Shown here in pieces: positions 1-5,978 of a DNA stretch of 7,396 bases (positions are counted from its first letter, which is position 1; every line of letters starts with the position of its first letter). The stretch spans positions 1 through 7,396 of the forward strand of contig JAFOXT010000054.1 of assembly GCA_017425745.1 (NCBI GenBank). The letters run 5' to 3'. The position numbers were made by a program, and so were the translations under genes. Origin of the DNA: Clostridia bacterium (GTDB lineage Bacteria; Bacillota; Clostridia; Oscillospirales; Acutalibacteraceae). Under the pieces are notes generated by a model that was given only the letters and a program-made list of their open reading frames with translations, was not told the DNA's origin and searched no databases.

Positions 1-1925
1 CAATCAGTTCAGAAACAAGTGATGAGCTTCTGAAGTTCAGCACAGAAAAGGCAGGCGACAAGCTTACGGGCACAGAGCTTAATGCAAACGCTCTTTTACC
101 CGAAGACGGCGTGTGCTTCCGCACCAACGACGGACTTTACTGCGGCTTTACCTGTGCGGCGCTTTCAGGCACACTTACCTTTATGCCTCTTGACTTTATG
201 CGCATAGACACTGTTCTTACTGCTTTTTGCAGTTATATGGAAACAGGCAAGGTTGCAAAGGCAGAAAAGGCAGAAAAAGAAAGCAGCGATTCTGAGTTTG
301 ATTTTACAAAAAGTGTAGCTAAGCTTGTTAATACTCTTGCAGAGGAAGAGCGCAGAGTTGCACTTGTAACCGGTGAAGCAACAATGTGGATTTATAAGCT
401 TTACAGCGAAATTCCGTCACTTACCGATGTTGCTTCCTTTGTTGAAATTCTTGATGAAAGCACCGAAAACGAAGACGAAGAAGCAACCTCACAGAGCGAA
501 TCAGTTAAGCTTGTGGGCAAGGCAAGAGATGCAATGCTTAACTCCGGTGCAGACTTAGGTGCTGCCATTTCAGAGATTTATTCTGTTGAAGGCGACAACG
601 GCGAAACACTTTACTTCACTTATGTTGCCGTTGTTGATAAGGGCATTGCAAAGGCTAAAAAACTCAGCACAACAAATCCTGACGACCTTCAGCTTCTTCT
701 GCCTCATGCAGTTTCACTTCTTTGCGACACTGTATCTCAGAGAGTAACACTTCTTGCAAACTCTTCAGAAGAAGAAAGCAGTGACGACAGTGAAGATGAA
801 AAGCCTGCAGAAAAGCCGAAGATGCCTAAAAATATGGTAATTTTTGCAGCCGTTGTTCTTGCAATTGCAATTATTATCCCCGTGGCGCTGTTCATCAACC
901 TTATGAAGGATGATGAGCCCACAACAACAATGCCGCCTCTCGGCACAATTCCCACACCCTCAATTTCTCAGACTGCACCTACAAGCAGCAGCACTACAGA
1001 CCCCTTTGCTGCTTCATCAACAACACTTCCCACTCAGCAGGGCGGTGTTACCCAGTCCACAGCAGCCGATATATCAGCTCCCGAAACCACAATGCCTCTC
1101 ACACCCTCAACAAAGGGCCTTTATACCTTCTATGTATTCGGCTACGGCCACGGTGTAGGTATGAGCCAGGTAGGTGCAAACTATCTTGCACAGCAGGGCT
1201 GGACAGCGGCAGAAATTCTTGCACATTACTATTACGAGCCCAACGCAAAAATTGTTACGGGCGAAAAATATCCCGAAAAGATAACCTATAACGGTTCACT
1301 TTATGACACAAGAGAATACCTTGCTTCTGCTCTTGAAAGCGAAATGGGTTCATCCTTCAGCTACGAAGCTCTTAAGGCTCAGGCAATTGCACTTTACACC
1401 TTTGCAAAGTACAACAATTATAATCTTTCAGAGGATGCACACGCATACGGAAAGACTCCCTCAGAGCTTTGCTACAGAGTTGTAGATGAGGTTATCAACA
1501 CAGGTTATTACATAGCCTACGGTAACGATGTTGCGGTAACTCCCTTCCACGCTATGAGCGCAGGTGTAACAACCTCATATTATAACGTATGGGGCAAGGG
1601 TATCGGTGCAACCGTGCCTTACCTTGCAGGCGGCAGACAGAGCTACGGTGACTATCTTGACAGCAATTACAAGAGCGTATTCACAATTACAAGTGATGAC
1701 CTTAAGGCTATTGTAAAGGAAAAGCTTAATGTTGAGCTTACAGGCGACCCTGCAACATGGCTCAGCATTGTAACTCACGATAAGGCAGTAAGAGAGGATA
1801 TCGGTTACGTTTCCTCAATTAATGTTGGCGGCACAATTATTACGGGTAACGAATTCAGAATCAAGGTTCTTGAAGGCAAAATCCGTTCACACTGCTTCGC
1901 AATGGTGTATACACCACAGTCCTGA
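1..1925 (+). CDS. CinA-like / single TM / permuted SpoIID-LytB domain protein (5' partial)
   Basis: The frame is open from base 3 off the left edge, giving 640 visible residues (numbered from base 3); the true start lies outside the window. Residues ~20-80 (NALLPEDG, then GF..A) and ~103-252 (VALVTGEATMW; ADLGAAISE...VEGDNG) align by eye with CinA molybdopterin-binding-type and C-terminal amidohydrolase domains, but the AESCTGG-like active-site segment is not kept. An acidic Ser/Glu/Asp stretch (~251-273) leads to one transmembrane helix (~279-299), then a Thr/Ser/Pro linker (~303-365). The outer part is SpoIID-like: GHGVGMSQ (382-389), SEM with the presumed catalytic Glu447, EALKAQA, and a VWG...PYL segment. 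SpoIID proteins are peptidoglycan lytic transglycosylases. GHGVGMSQ, normally C-terminal, comes first here. The SpoIID assignment is strong; the CinA relationship is an inference; overall role unknown. Confidence 0.85.
   Translation, partial: ISSETSDELLKFSTEKAGDKLTGTELNANALLPEDGVCFRTNDGLYCGFTCAALSGTLTFMPLDFMRIDTVLTAFCSYMETGKVAKAEKAEKESSDSEFDFTKSVAKLVNTLAEEERRVALVTGEATMWIYKLYSEIPSLTDVASFVEILDESTENEDEEATSQSESVKLVGKARDAMLNSGADLGAAISEIYSVEGDNGETLYFTYVAVVDKGIAKAKKLSTTNPDDLQLLLPHAVSLLCDTVSQRVTLLANSSEEESSDDSEDEKPAEKPKMPKNMVIFAAVVLAIAIIIPVALFINLMKDDEPTTTMPPLGTIPTPSISQTAPTSSSTTDPFAASSTTLPTQQGGVTQSTAADISAPETTMPLTPSTKGLYTFYVFGYGHGVGMSQVGANYLAQQGWTAAEILAHYYYEPNAKIVTGEKYPEKITYNGSLYDTREYLASALESEMGSSFSYEALKAQAIALYTFAKYNNYNLSEDAHAYGKTPSELCYRVVDEVINTGYYIAYGNDVAVTPFHAMSAGVTTSYYNVWGKGIGATVPYLAGGRQSYGDYLDSNYKSVFTITSDDLKAIVKEKLNVELTGDPATWLSIVTHDKAVREDIGYVSSINVGGTIITGNEFRIKVLEGKIRSHCFAMVYTPQS
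837..899 (+). other. Transmembrane helix of the SpoIID fusion protein
   Basis: This codes for about 21 mostly hydrophobic residues (VIFAAVVLAIAIIIPVALFIN), preceded by KPKMPKN and followed by KDDEP. The basic residues on the N-terminal side predict an N-in/C-out topology. That leaves the CinA-like part in the cytosol and the SpoIID domain outside. Confidence 0.85.
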
Positions 1926-1946
1926 TGAAATTCACTTGACATCAGG
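1921..1946 (+). promoter_or_regulatory. 7-bp inverted repeat overlapping spoIID-type stop and fba -35
   Basis: CCTGATG (1921-1927) and CATCAGG (1940-1946) are perfect inverted arms with a 12-nt spacer. The left arm contains the TGA stop of the upstream gene and the right arm overlaps the -35 box of the aldolase promoter. No T-tract follows, so it is not a standard intrinsic terminator. It could be an operator, a 3'-end stem or chance. Confidence 0.35.
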
Positions 1947-1964
1947 GAATTATTGGAGTATACT
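1936..1964 (+). promoter_or_regulatory. Promoter of the aldolase gene
   Basis: A consensus -35 TTGACA (1936-1941) is followed by a 17-nt spacer and a near-consensus -10 TATACT (1959-1964). Transcription would start near 1971 and give a leader of about 30 nt. This fits a strong sigma-A-type promoter for a highly expressed glycolytic gene. Confidence 0.85.
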
Positions 1965-2000
1965 TTCATAGAAAAACTAAAACAAAAGGAGTAATTCATC

Positions 2001-2936
2001 ATGGCATTAGTTACAACAAAAAAGATGTTTGAGGATGCATACAAGGGCGGTTACGCTATCGGTGCATTCAACGTAAACAATATGGAAATCATCCAGGGTA
2101 TTACAAGAGCTGCAAAGAAAAACAACGCTCCCGTAATTCTTCAGGTTTCTGCAGGTGCAAGAAAGTACGCTGCTCACGGCTACCTTGTAGCTATGGTAAA
2201 GGCTGCTGCTGAAGAAACAGGTCTTCCCATTGCTCTTCACCTTGACCACGGCCCCGACTTTGAAACATGTAAGAGCTGCATTGACGGCGGCTTCACATCA
2301 GTTATGATCGACGGTTCACACCTTCCCTACGAAGAAAACGTAGCACTCACAAAGAAGGTTGTTGAATATGCACACGCTCACGGCGTTGTTGTTGAAGGCG
2401 AACTCGGTCAGCTTGCAGGTATCGAAGACGACGTTAACGTTAGCGAAGAAGACGCTAAGTTCACAGATCCCGCTCAGGTTTATGACTTCGTAACAAGAAC
2501 AGGTGTTGACTCACTTGCAATTGCTATCGGTACAAGCCACGGTGCTTACAAGTTCAAGCCCGGTCAGAAGCCCCAGCTCAGATTCGATATCCTCAAGGAA
2601 ATTGAAGAAAAGCTTCCCGGTTTCCCCATCGTTCTTCACGGTGCTTCATCAGTTAACCAGGACGATGTTAAGACAATCAACGAATTCGGCGGTGAAATGC
2701 CCGACGCTATCGGTATTCCCGAAGAAATGCTTCGTGAAGCTGCTTCAATGGCTGTTTGTAAGATCAACGTTGACTCAGACATCCGTATCGCAATGACAGC
2801 TGCTCTCAGAAAGCACTTCAAGGAGAACCCCAAGCACTTCGACCCCAGACAGTATCTCACACCCGCAAGAGATGCAATTGAAGGCGTTGTTTCACACAAG
2901 ATTGAAACAGTTCTCGGCTGCGCAGGCAAAGCGTAA
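2001..2936 (+). CDS. fba: Class II fructose-1,6-bisphosphate aldolase
   Basis: This 311-residue protein has the full length and motifs of the zinc-dependent class IIB aldolases, which reversibly cleave fructose 1,6-bisphosphate to dihydroxyacetone phosphate and glyceraldehyde 3-phosphate in glycolysis and gluconeogenesis. Visible signatures are GAFNVNN near the N-terminus, LHLDHG (Asp82 as probable catalytic base, His83 as metal ligand), EGELG around Glu134, GTSHG (His180, metal ligand), LHGASSV (His213, metal ligand) and KINVDSD (phosphate binding). The ATG at 2001 is preceded by AAAGGAG at 1985-1991 with normal spacing. The gene has its own promoter and an intrinsic terminator just after the stop, so it appears monocistronic. 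It is cytosolic, and nothing is missing or unusual. The related tagatose-bisphosphate aldolases are less likely given the match to clostridial Fba sequences. Confidence 0.95.
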   Translation: MALVTTKKMFEDAYKGGYAIGAFNVNNMEIIQGITRAAKKNNAPVILQVSAGARKYAAHGYLVAMVKAAAEETGLPIALHLDHGPDFETCKSCIDGGFTSVMIDGSHLPYEENVALTKKVVEYAHAHGVVVEGELGQLAGIEDDVNVSEEDAKFTDPAQVYDFVTRTGVDSLAIAIGTSHGAYKFKPGQKPQLRFDILKEIEEKLPGFPIVLHGASSVNQDDVKTINEFGGEMPDAIGIPEEMLREAASMAVCKINVDSDIRIAMTAALRKHFKENPKHFDPRQYLTPARDAIEGVVSHKIETVLGCAGKA

Positions 2937-2950
2937 AAACAAAAAAATTA

Positions 2951-2978
2951 CTCCGCACGAAAGTGCGGAGATTTTTTT
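2951..2978 (+). terminator. Intrinsic terminator of fba
   Basis: A perfect 8-bp stem CTCCGCAC/GTGCGGAG with a GAAA tetraloop is followed by A and seven Ts. It starts 14 nt after the aldolase stop. An upstream A-tract (2940-2947) could let it act in reverse as well. Confidence 0.93.
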
Positions 2979-3071
2979 GTTAGAGTTAAAAGTGGAGAGT
3001 TGAGAGTTAAGATGAGGGTCGCTTCGCTCCGATAATATCCGTTTCGGCTTTCATAAACCTATATAATAACT

Positions 3072-3104
3072 ACCCGCCAAAGTAACTGAGTTTACTCGGC
3101 GGGT
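3072..3104. repeat. Internal hairpin of element A
   Basis: ACCCGCC (3072-3078) pairs with GGCGGGT (3098-3104). Inside, AGTAA pairs with TTACT around the loop. The equivalent position in element B keeps CCGCC (6132-6136) and GGCGG (6156-6160) although the loop sequence has changed. This suggests the stem itself is conserved. Confidence 0.65.
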
Positions 3105-3250
3105 TAAATTTTTATATTATTAATATATAAAGGCGGATAAAATCTACTCTTCTACCTATGCGAGAATATAAATTCCGCAGGCTATATCTATCTGTTTGCA
3201 GAAATATAAAGTTGCGACCACAACTCCACACTCCACACTTTAAAAGTTTG

Positions 3251-3290
3251 TGTCGGTCAGGCGGACGGCCAATGGCCGCCCCTACGAATC
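3251..3290. repeat. GGCC-rich palindromic module nested in element A
   Basis: CGGCC (3266-3270), loop AAT, and GGCCG (3274-3278) form a short stem that continues imperfectly outward and is followed by CCCCTACGAATC. This module is absent from element B. From memory, similar GTAGGGGCGGCC-type palindromes are scattered in intergenic regions of gut Clostridia, so it is probably a separate small repeat inserted in or fused to element A. Confidence 0.45.
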
Positions 3291-3370
3291 ATTTTCAGAT
3301 TTCGTCAGTATATAAATCGGAGCGAAGCGACCCTTGACTCCACACTCCACTCTTCACACTCCACACTATT

Positions 3371-3400
3371 AAAAAGAGCACCCCGTAGGGTGCTTTTTTT
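3371..3400 (-). terminator. Intrinsic terminator of the 3399-4319 gene (probably bidirectional)
   Basis: The stem GCACCC (3378-3383) / GGGTGC (3388-3393) has a CGTA loop, an A-run at 3371-3375 and Ts at 3394-3400. Read on the minus strand it lies directly after, and overlaps, the TAA stop of the anchored protein. The A and T tracts on both sides suggest it also stops plus-strand transcription. Confidence 0.9.
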
Positions 3401-4319
3401 AATATGCGATTGTCCATTCTTCGTTGAGGTAACCTTCAAACTTAGCGCTGCCGCCAAGTCCCATTACCTTTGCTTCACCGTCACCGGTCATAGGAAGGTA
3501 GTTTCTGAGATGAATAAGCTTACCGTCCTTGTCAAGTGTAACCTGCATCATTGAACCGGGATAGTTCATATTCGCTCTTGTGATATTTACAATACTAGGA
3601 AGACCGAGAGATTCAATGTTAAGGAAGCCAAGTGAGCCTGCATTGTGAACAGGTATCGGGCTTTCAGCAGTTGTGCTTTCAGGATTAAGGTTGATGAAGT
3701 AAACCTTGTTGTCGCCCTGCTTTTCAGCTCTTGCTGAAGCTACGCCTGCACTTGTAAGTGTGAAGCTGTTGTTTTCGGGAGGTACAGCTGAGAAGGGTGT
3801 GAGCTGTTCGCCCTTTGAGTTAACTGCATTACCGTTTGTGAAAACAATTGTTTCTTCGGGAACTGCCTTTGAAGTTACATCAGTGATGATTTCGTTGATT
3901 TTTTCAATTGCAGAGGGTACTGAGCAGTCAACAACCTTTACAACAACCTGAAGCTTTCTTAATGCTGTGAAGTTGGGGGTCTGCTTAAGTGTGTTGATAG
4001 CGTTTCCTACATCTGTAAGAATTTCATCAGTTGAAAGGCTGCTGATTTCCTTACCTGAGGGAGCAACTGTTACGTCGTTTCCGGGGATAGTGGGCATTGT
4101 TGAGGGAACTGTTACGTTGTTGCCGGGTGCTGTGGGTACAGTAGGTGTAACAGTCGGAAGCTGAACGTTGAAATCGCTTGTTGCAATTATCGGATTGGTT
4201 GTCTGTGCCGCAAGCTTTGCCTGAGCTCTTCTTTCTTTAAAAATGCCAAGCTCAAAGCCCATTACAAAAAACCATATTGCAAGGGCGGCAGCAATGGCGG
4301 CCATAACTTCTTTTTTCAT
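3399..4319 (-). CDS. Membrane-anchored extracytoplasmic protein of unknown function
   Basis: I do not recognise this 306-residue protein. Residues 1-6 (MKKEVM) precede a hydrophobic helix (~7-24). There is no lipobox Cys and no clear signal-peptidase site, so it looks like an N-terminal anchor with the rest outside. Residues ~40-90 form a Thr/Pro/Val/Asn linker holding two similar copies of P-T-x-PGN-N/D-VTV. The C-terminal region (~91-306) looks folded, with predicted helix-rich (STDEILTDVGNAINTL; AIEKINEIITDV) and strand-rich parts, and only one Cys (132). The ATG is preceded on the minus strand by AAGGAGT (4328-4334) at good spacing. The gene has its own promoter, diverges from the nfeD-SPFH operon and ends in its own terminator. 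An envelope role is inferred from topology only. Confidence 0.85.
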   Translation of the reverse strand: MKKEVMAAIAAALAIWFFVMGFELGIFKERRAQAKLAAQTTNPIIATSDFNVQLPTVTPTVPTAPGNNVTVPSTMPTIPGNDVTVAPSGKEISSLSTDEILTDVGNAINTLKQTPNFTALRKLQVVVKVVDCSVPSAIEKINEIITDVTSKAVPEETIVFTNGNAVNSKGEQLTPFSAVPPENNSFTLTSAGVASARAEKQGDNKVYFINLNPESTTAESPIPVHNAGSLGFLNIESLGLPSIVNITRANMNYPGSMMQVTLDKDGKLIHLRNYLPMTGDGEAKVMGLGGSAKFEGYLNEEWTIAY

Positions 4320-4327
4320 TTTTATCT

Positions 4328-4334
4328 ACTCCTT
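4328..4334 (-). promoter_or_regulatory. Ribosome binding site of the 3399-4319 gene
   Basis: AAGGAGT on the minus strand lies 8 nt upstream of the ATG at 4319. It supports that start. Confidence 0.85.
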
Positions 4335-4391
4335 AACAGATATAATTCTGTATAGTTTATATACTGTTGCCAGTTAAAAACAGACATATAT

Positions 4392-4420
4392 ACCATACCT
4401 AATTTTAAGGTTTTTGTCAA
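4392..4420 (-). promoter_or_regulatory. Promoter of the 3399-4319 gene
   Basis: On the minus strand a consensus -35 TTGACA (4415-4420) is followed by a 17-nt spacer and a -10 TATGGT (4392-4397). The predicted leader is about 65 nt and AT-rich. The -10 is imperfect, but spacing and position are good. Confidence 0.7.
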
Positions 4421-4513
4421 GCAAATGGTGTACAATTAATAAATAATTAACGGGGTATTGACATAAGCTTCTGATTTTATAAGAAAGAAAAAGTTGTAGG
4501 CAGTATATGTATA
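4421..4513. other. Spacer between divergent promoters, no gene
   Basis: This AT-rich stretch separates the two outward-facing promoters. It contains an additional plus-strand TTGACA (4458-4463), but the nearest TATAAG (4478-4483) is only 14 nt away, so a second promoter is doubtful. No operator-like palindrome was recognised. Confidence 0.5.
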
Positions 4514-4542
4514 TTGACAAAAAAACACAGAGTATATATAAT
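4514..4542 (+). promoter_or_regulatory. Consensus promoter of the nfeD-SPFH operon
   Basis: TTGACA (4514-4519), a 17-nt spacer and TATAAT (4537-4542) match the sigma-A consensus exactly. Transcription should begin near 4549-4550, about 50 nt before the ATG at 4601. This also argues against an ATG at 4559 as the start, because the message would then have almost no leader. Confidence 0.9.
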
Positions 4543-4584
4543 ATAAGCAGACAGAAAAATGCGTCTTTTTTGTCTGAATAAAAA

Positions 4585-4593
4585 GAAAGAAGG
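4585..4593 (+). promoter_or_regulatory. Ribosome binding site deciding the NfeD start
   Basis: GAAAGAAGG lies 7 nt before the ATG at 4601. No such site precedes the in-frame ATG at 4559. The start at 4601 also places the first hydrophobic segment directly after MKE. Confidence 0.75.
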
Positions 4594-4600
4594 TGCCGAT

Positions 4601-5047
4601 ATGAAGGAAATCATTTTCTGGATGGCGGTGACTGTCCTGCTCTCTGTAATTGAGGCGGTGACTGCTAACCTTGTTACTGTGTGGTTTGCAGTGGGTGCCT
4701 TCGGTGCGGTTATTGCCGCAGCGGCAGGTGCTACAACTCCGGTTCAGGTAACGGTCTTTGTTCTTCTGTCTGCAGTAAGTCTTGCCCTTACAAGACCTGT
4801 AATGAAAAAGGTTACCAAAAAAACAGGCGAGGCAACCAATGCAGACAAGGCAATAGGAGAAATCTGTATTGTGCTTGAGGATATTGACAACGACCGTAAT
4901 ATGGGTGCAGTTTCATGCGACGGAAAAATCTGGTCAGCAAGAACAGTTGACGGTACAGCCGTAAAGAAAGATGAAAAGGTCAGAGTAATCCAAATCAAAG
5001 GCGTAAAGCTTATAGTTGAACCCGTAAACAAATACGCCGAAAACTAA
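4601..5047 (+). CDS. nfeD: NfeD-like membrane protein with C-terminal OB-fold domain
   Basis: This 148-residue protein has the architecture of short NfeD (lacking the ClpP-like protease domain). Hydrophobic helices occupy roughly residues 4-22, 25-44 and 48-66, followed by a basic turn (MKKVTKK) and a soluble OB-fold domain (~83-142). The family pattern is visible as TNADKAIGEICIV, MGAVSCDGKIWSAR and KGVKLIVEP. NfeD proteins pair with stomatin/SPFH proteins and are thought to modulate membrane microdomain organisation. The SPFH gene follows 15 nt after the stop, so the two are co-transcribed from the consensus promoter at 4514-4542. The soluble domain probably faces the cytosol, as in family members. 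The start was chosen by the SD at 4585-4593. The family is confident; the precise physiological role is not known. Confidence 0.88.
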   Translation: MKEIIFWMAVTVLLSVIEAVTANLVTVWFAVGAFGAVIAAAAGATTPVQVTVFVLLSAVSLALTRPVMKKVTKKTGEATNADKAIGEICIVLEDIDNDRNMGAVSCDGKIWSARTVDGTAVKKDEKVRVIQIKGVKLIVEPVNKYAEN

Positions 5048-5062
5048 AAAGGAGAGAACATT

Positions 5063-5950
5063 ATGGAATTTATTATCCCTATCATTATTTTACTTGTAAT
5101 TGTATTTCTTGTAACAAACATCAGAATTGTACAGCAGGCAAAAGCAGTTGTAGTTGAACGCCTTGGTGCTTACAAAGCAACCTGGGGTGTAGGTCTTCAC
5201 TTTAAAATTCCTTTCATTGAAAGAATTGCAAAAACTGTTTCACTTAAAGAGCAGGTTGTGGATTTTCCGCCTCAGCCCGTTATTACAAAGGATAACGTAA
5301 CAATGCAGATTGACACTGTTATCTATTTCCAGATTACAGACCCCAAAATGTACACCTACGGTGTTGAACATCCCCTTACTGCTATTGAAAACCTTACAGC
5401 AACAACTCTCAGAAATATTATCGGTGACCTTGAGCTTGACCAGACTCTTACCTCACGCGATATTATCAACGGCAAGATGAGAGCAATTCTTGACGAAGCA
5501 ACTGACCCCTGGGGTATCAAGGTTAACAGAGTTGAGCTTAAGAATATTATTCCTCCGAGAGAAATCCAGGACGCAATGGAAAAGCAGATGAAGGCAGAGC
5601 GTGAACGCCGTGAAGCTATCCTCAAGGCAGAGGGTGAAAAGAAGAGTGCAATTCTTCTTGCAGAAGGTGAAAAGGAATCGGCAATTCTTCGTGCAGATGC
5701 TCAGAAGCAGGCTCACATTCTTGAAGCAGAAGGTGAAGCTCAGGCTATTCTTCAGGTTCAGCAGGCAACCGCAGAGGGTATCAGACTTCTCAATGAAGCA
5801 GGTGCATCAGATGCTGTTATTCAGCTCAAGGCTCTTGAAGCTTTTGCTGCTGCAGCAGACGGCAAGGCAACAAAGATTATTATCCCCTCAGAAATTCAGT
5901 CACTTGCAGGTCTTGCAACATCACTTACAGAGCTTGCTAAAGAAAAATAA
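5063..5950 (+). CDS. Stomatin-like SPFH/Band 7 membrane protein (QmcA type)
   Basis: This complete 295-residue protein has an N-terminal membrane helix (~3-18), an SPFH/Band 7 domain (~20-180; motifs VVERLGAYK, GLHFKIPF, TKDNVTMQIDTVIYFQI, WGIKVNRVELKNI) and a coiled-coil region (~168-240). It closes with a short C-terminal segment containing KALEAFAAAADGKATKIIIP. Stomatin-family proteins form large membrane-bound oligomers organising microdomains and sometimes regulating proteases. The coiled coil contains four 11-residue repeats, EAILKAEGEKK-like, at residues 184-227. GGAG (5051-5054) lies 8 nt before the ATG. The gene is second in an operon behind nfeD, a conserved pairing, and ends in a strong terminator. 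QmcA/slipin-type proteins are closest by pattern; flotillin is unlikely because the protein is short and lacks the long flotillin C-terminus. Confidence 0.93.
   Translation: MEFIIPIIILLVIVFLVTNIRIVQQAKAVVVERLGAYKATWGVGLHFKIPFIERIAKTVSLKEQVVDFPPQPVITKDNVTMQIDTVIYFQITDPKMYTYGVEHPLTAIENLTATTLRNIIGDLELDQTLTSRDIINGKMRAILDEATDPWGIKVNRVELKNIIPPREIQDAMEKQMKAERERREAILKAEGEKKSAILLAEGEKESAILRADAQKQAHILEAEGEAQAILQVQQATAEGIRLLNEAGASDAVIQLKALEAFAAAADGKATKIIIPSEIQSLAGLATSLTELAKEK
5612..5743 (+). repeat. Four tandem 11-codon repeats in the SPFH coiled coil
   Basis: Residues 184-194, 195-205, 206-216 and 217-227 follow the pattern x-A/H-I-L-x-A-E/D-G/A-E/Q-x-x. This hendecad periodicity is typical of right-handed coiled coils. 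Repeat units of this kind are known in stomatin-type tails. Confidence 0.75.
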
Positions 5951-5977
5951 AAAAGCCCTTCGGGGCTTTTTGTTTTT
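5951..5977 (+). terminator. Intrinsic terminator of the nfeD-SPFH operon
   Basis: AAGCCC (5953-5958) and GGGCTT (5963-5968) enclose a TTCG tetraloop closed by C-G, followed by TTTGTTTTTT. It begins immediately after the TAA stop, and the leading A-run allows the stem to extend. Confidence 0.93.
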
Positions 5978-5978
5978 T

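Larger units (their letters stand above)
3016..3333. repeat. 18-bp perfect inverted repeat bounding most of element A
   Basis: GGGTCGCTTCGCTCCGAT (3016-3033) is repeated exactly in inverse orientation as ATCGGAGCGAAGCGACCC (3316-3333), enclosing about 280 bp. Short ACTCC/GAGTT-type repeats flank it outside. This is the form expected of a small non-autonomous element with terminal inverted repeats. No transposase and no convincing target-site duplication are visible. Confidence 0.8.
2981..3368. repeat. Dispersed intergenic repeat element A (MITE-like, non-coding)
   Basis: No plausible gene is present. The region is a diverged copy of element B (5979-6248) in the opposite orientation. Collinear matching blocks against the reverse complement of B are: 3029-3043 with 6191-6205 (14/15), the CCCGCC...GGCGG hairpin at 3072-3104 with 6131-6160, 3132-3151 with about 6084-6102, 3171-3186 with 6047-6062 (14/16), 3193-3213 with 6021-6041 (18/21, all differences transitions) and 3211-3235 with about 5998-6022. 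The right end (3337-3366) is a 30-nt exact match to 6218-6247. About 100 bp (3240-3336) has no counterpart in B. The left end, with GTGGAGAGTTGAGAGTTAAG, is a degenerate version of the terminal repeat. Confidence 0.75.

Noticed and set aside
111..113. GTG as the start of the SpoIID-fusion gene
   Set aside because: The frame is open upstream to base 3, there is no SD before the GTG, and the upstream residues continue the CinA-like similarity. The gene runs off the left edge.
737..955. Minus-strand open frame over the membrane and linker region of the SpoIID fusion
   Set aside because: It is antisense to a well-supported gene. Its hydrophobic and Ser-rich content simply mirrors the real coding strand.
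2503..2929. Overlapping open frames on both strands inside the aldolase gene
   Set aside because: These are shadows of strongly biased codon use in fba, with no SD or recognisable product.
3220..3368. CRISPR-like array of CTCCACA repeats
   Set aside because: The units are 6-8 nt, without regular spacers of 30 nt or more. They are better explained as the ends of dispersed repeat elements.
4458..4483. Second promoter for nfeD (TTGACA at 4458)
   Set aside because: The nearest -10-like TATAAG is only 14 nt away, too short a spacer, and a perfect promoter lies just downstream.
4559..4600. ATG at 4559 as the NfeD start
   Set aside because: It lies only about 10 nt after the predicted transcription start and lacks an SD. 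The ATG at 4601 has one and starts directly before the first membrane helix.
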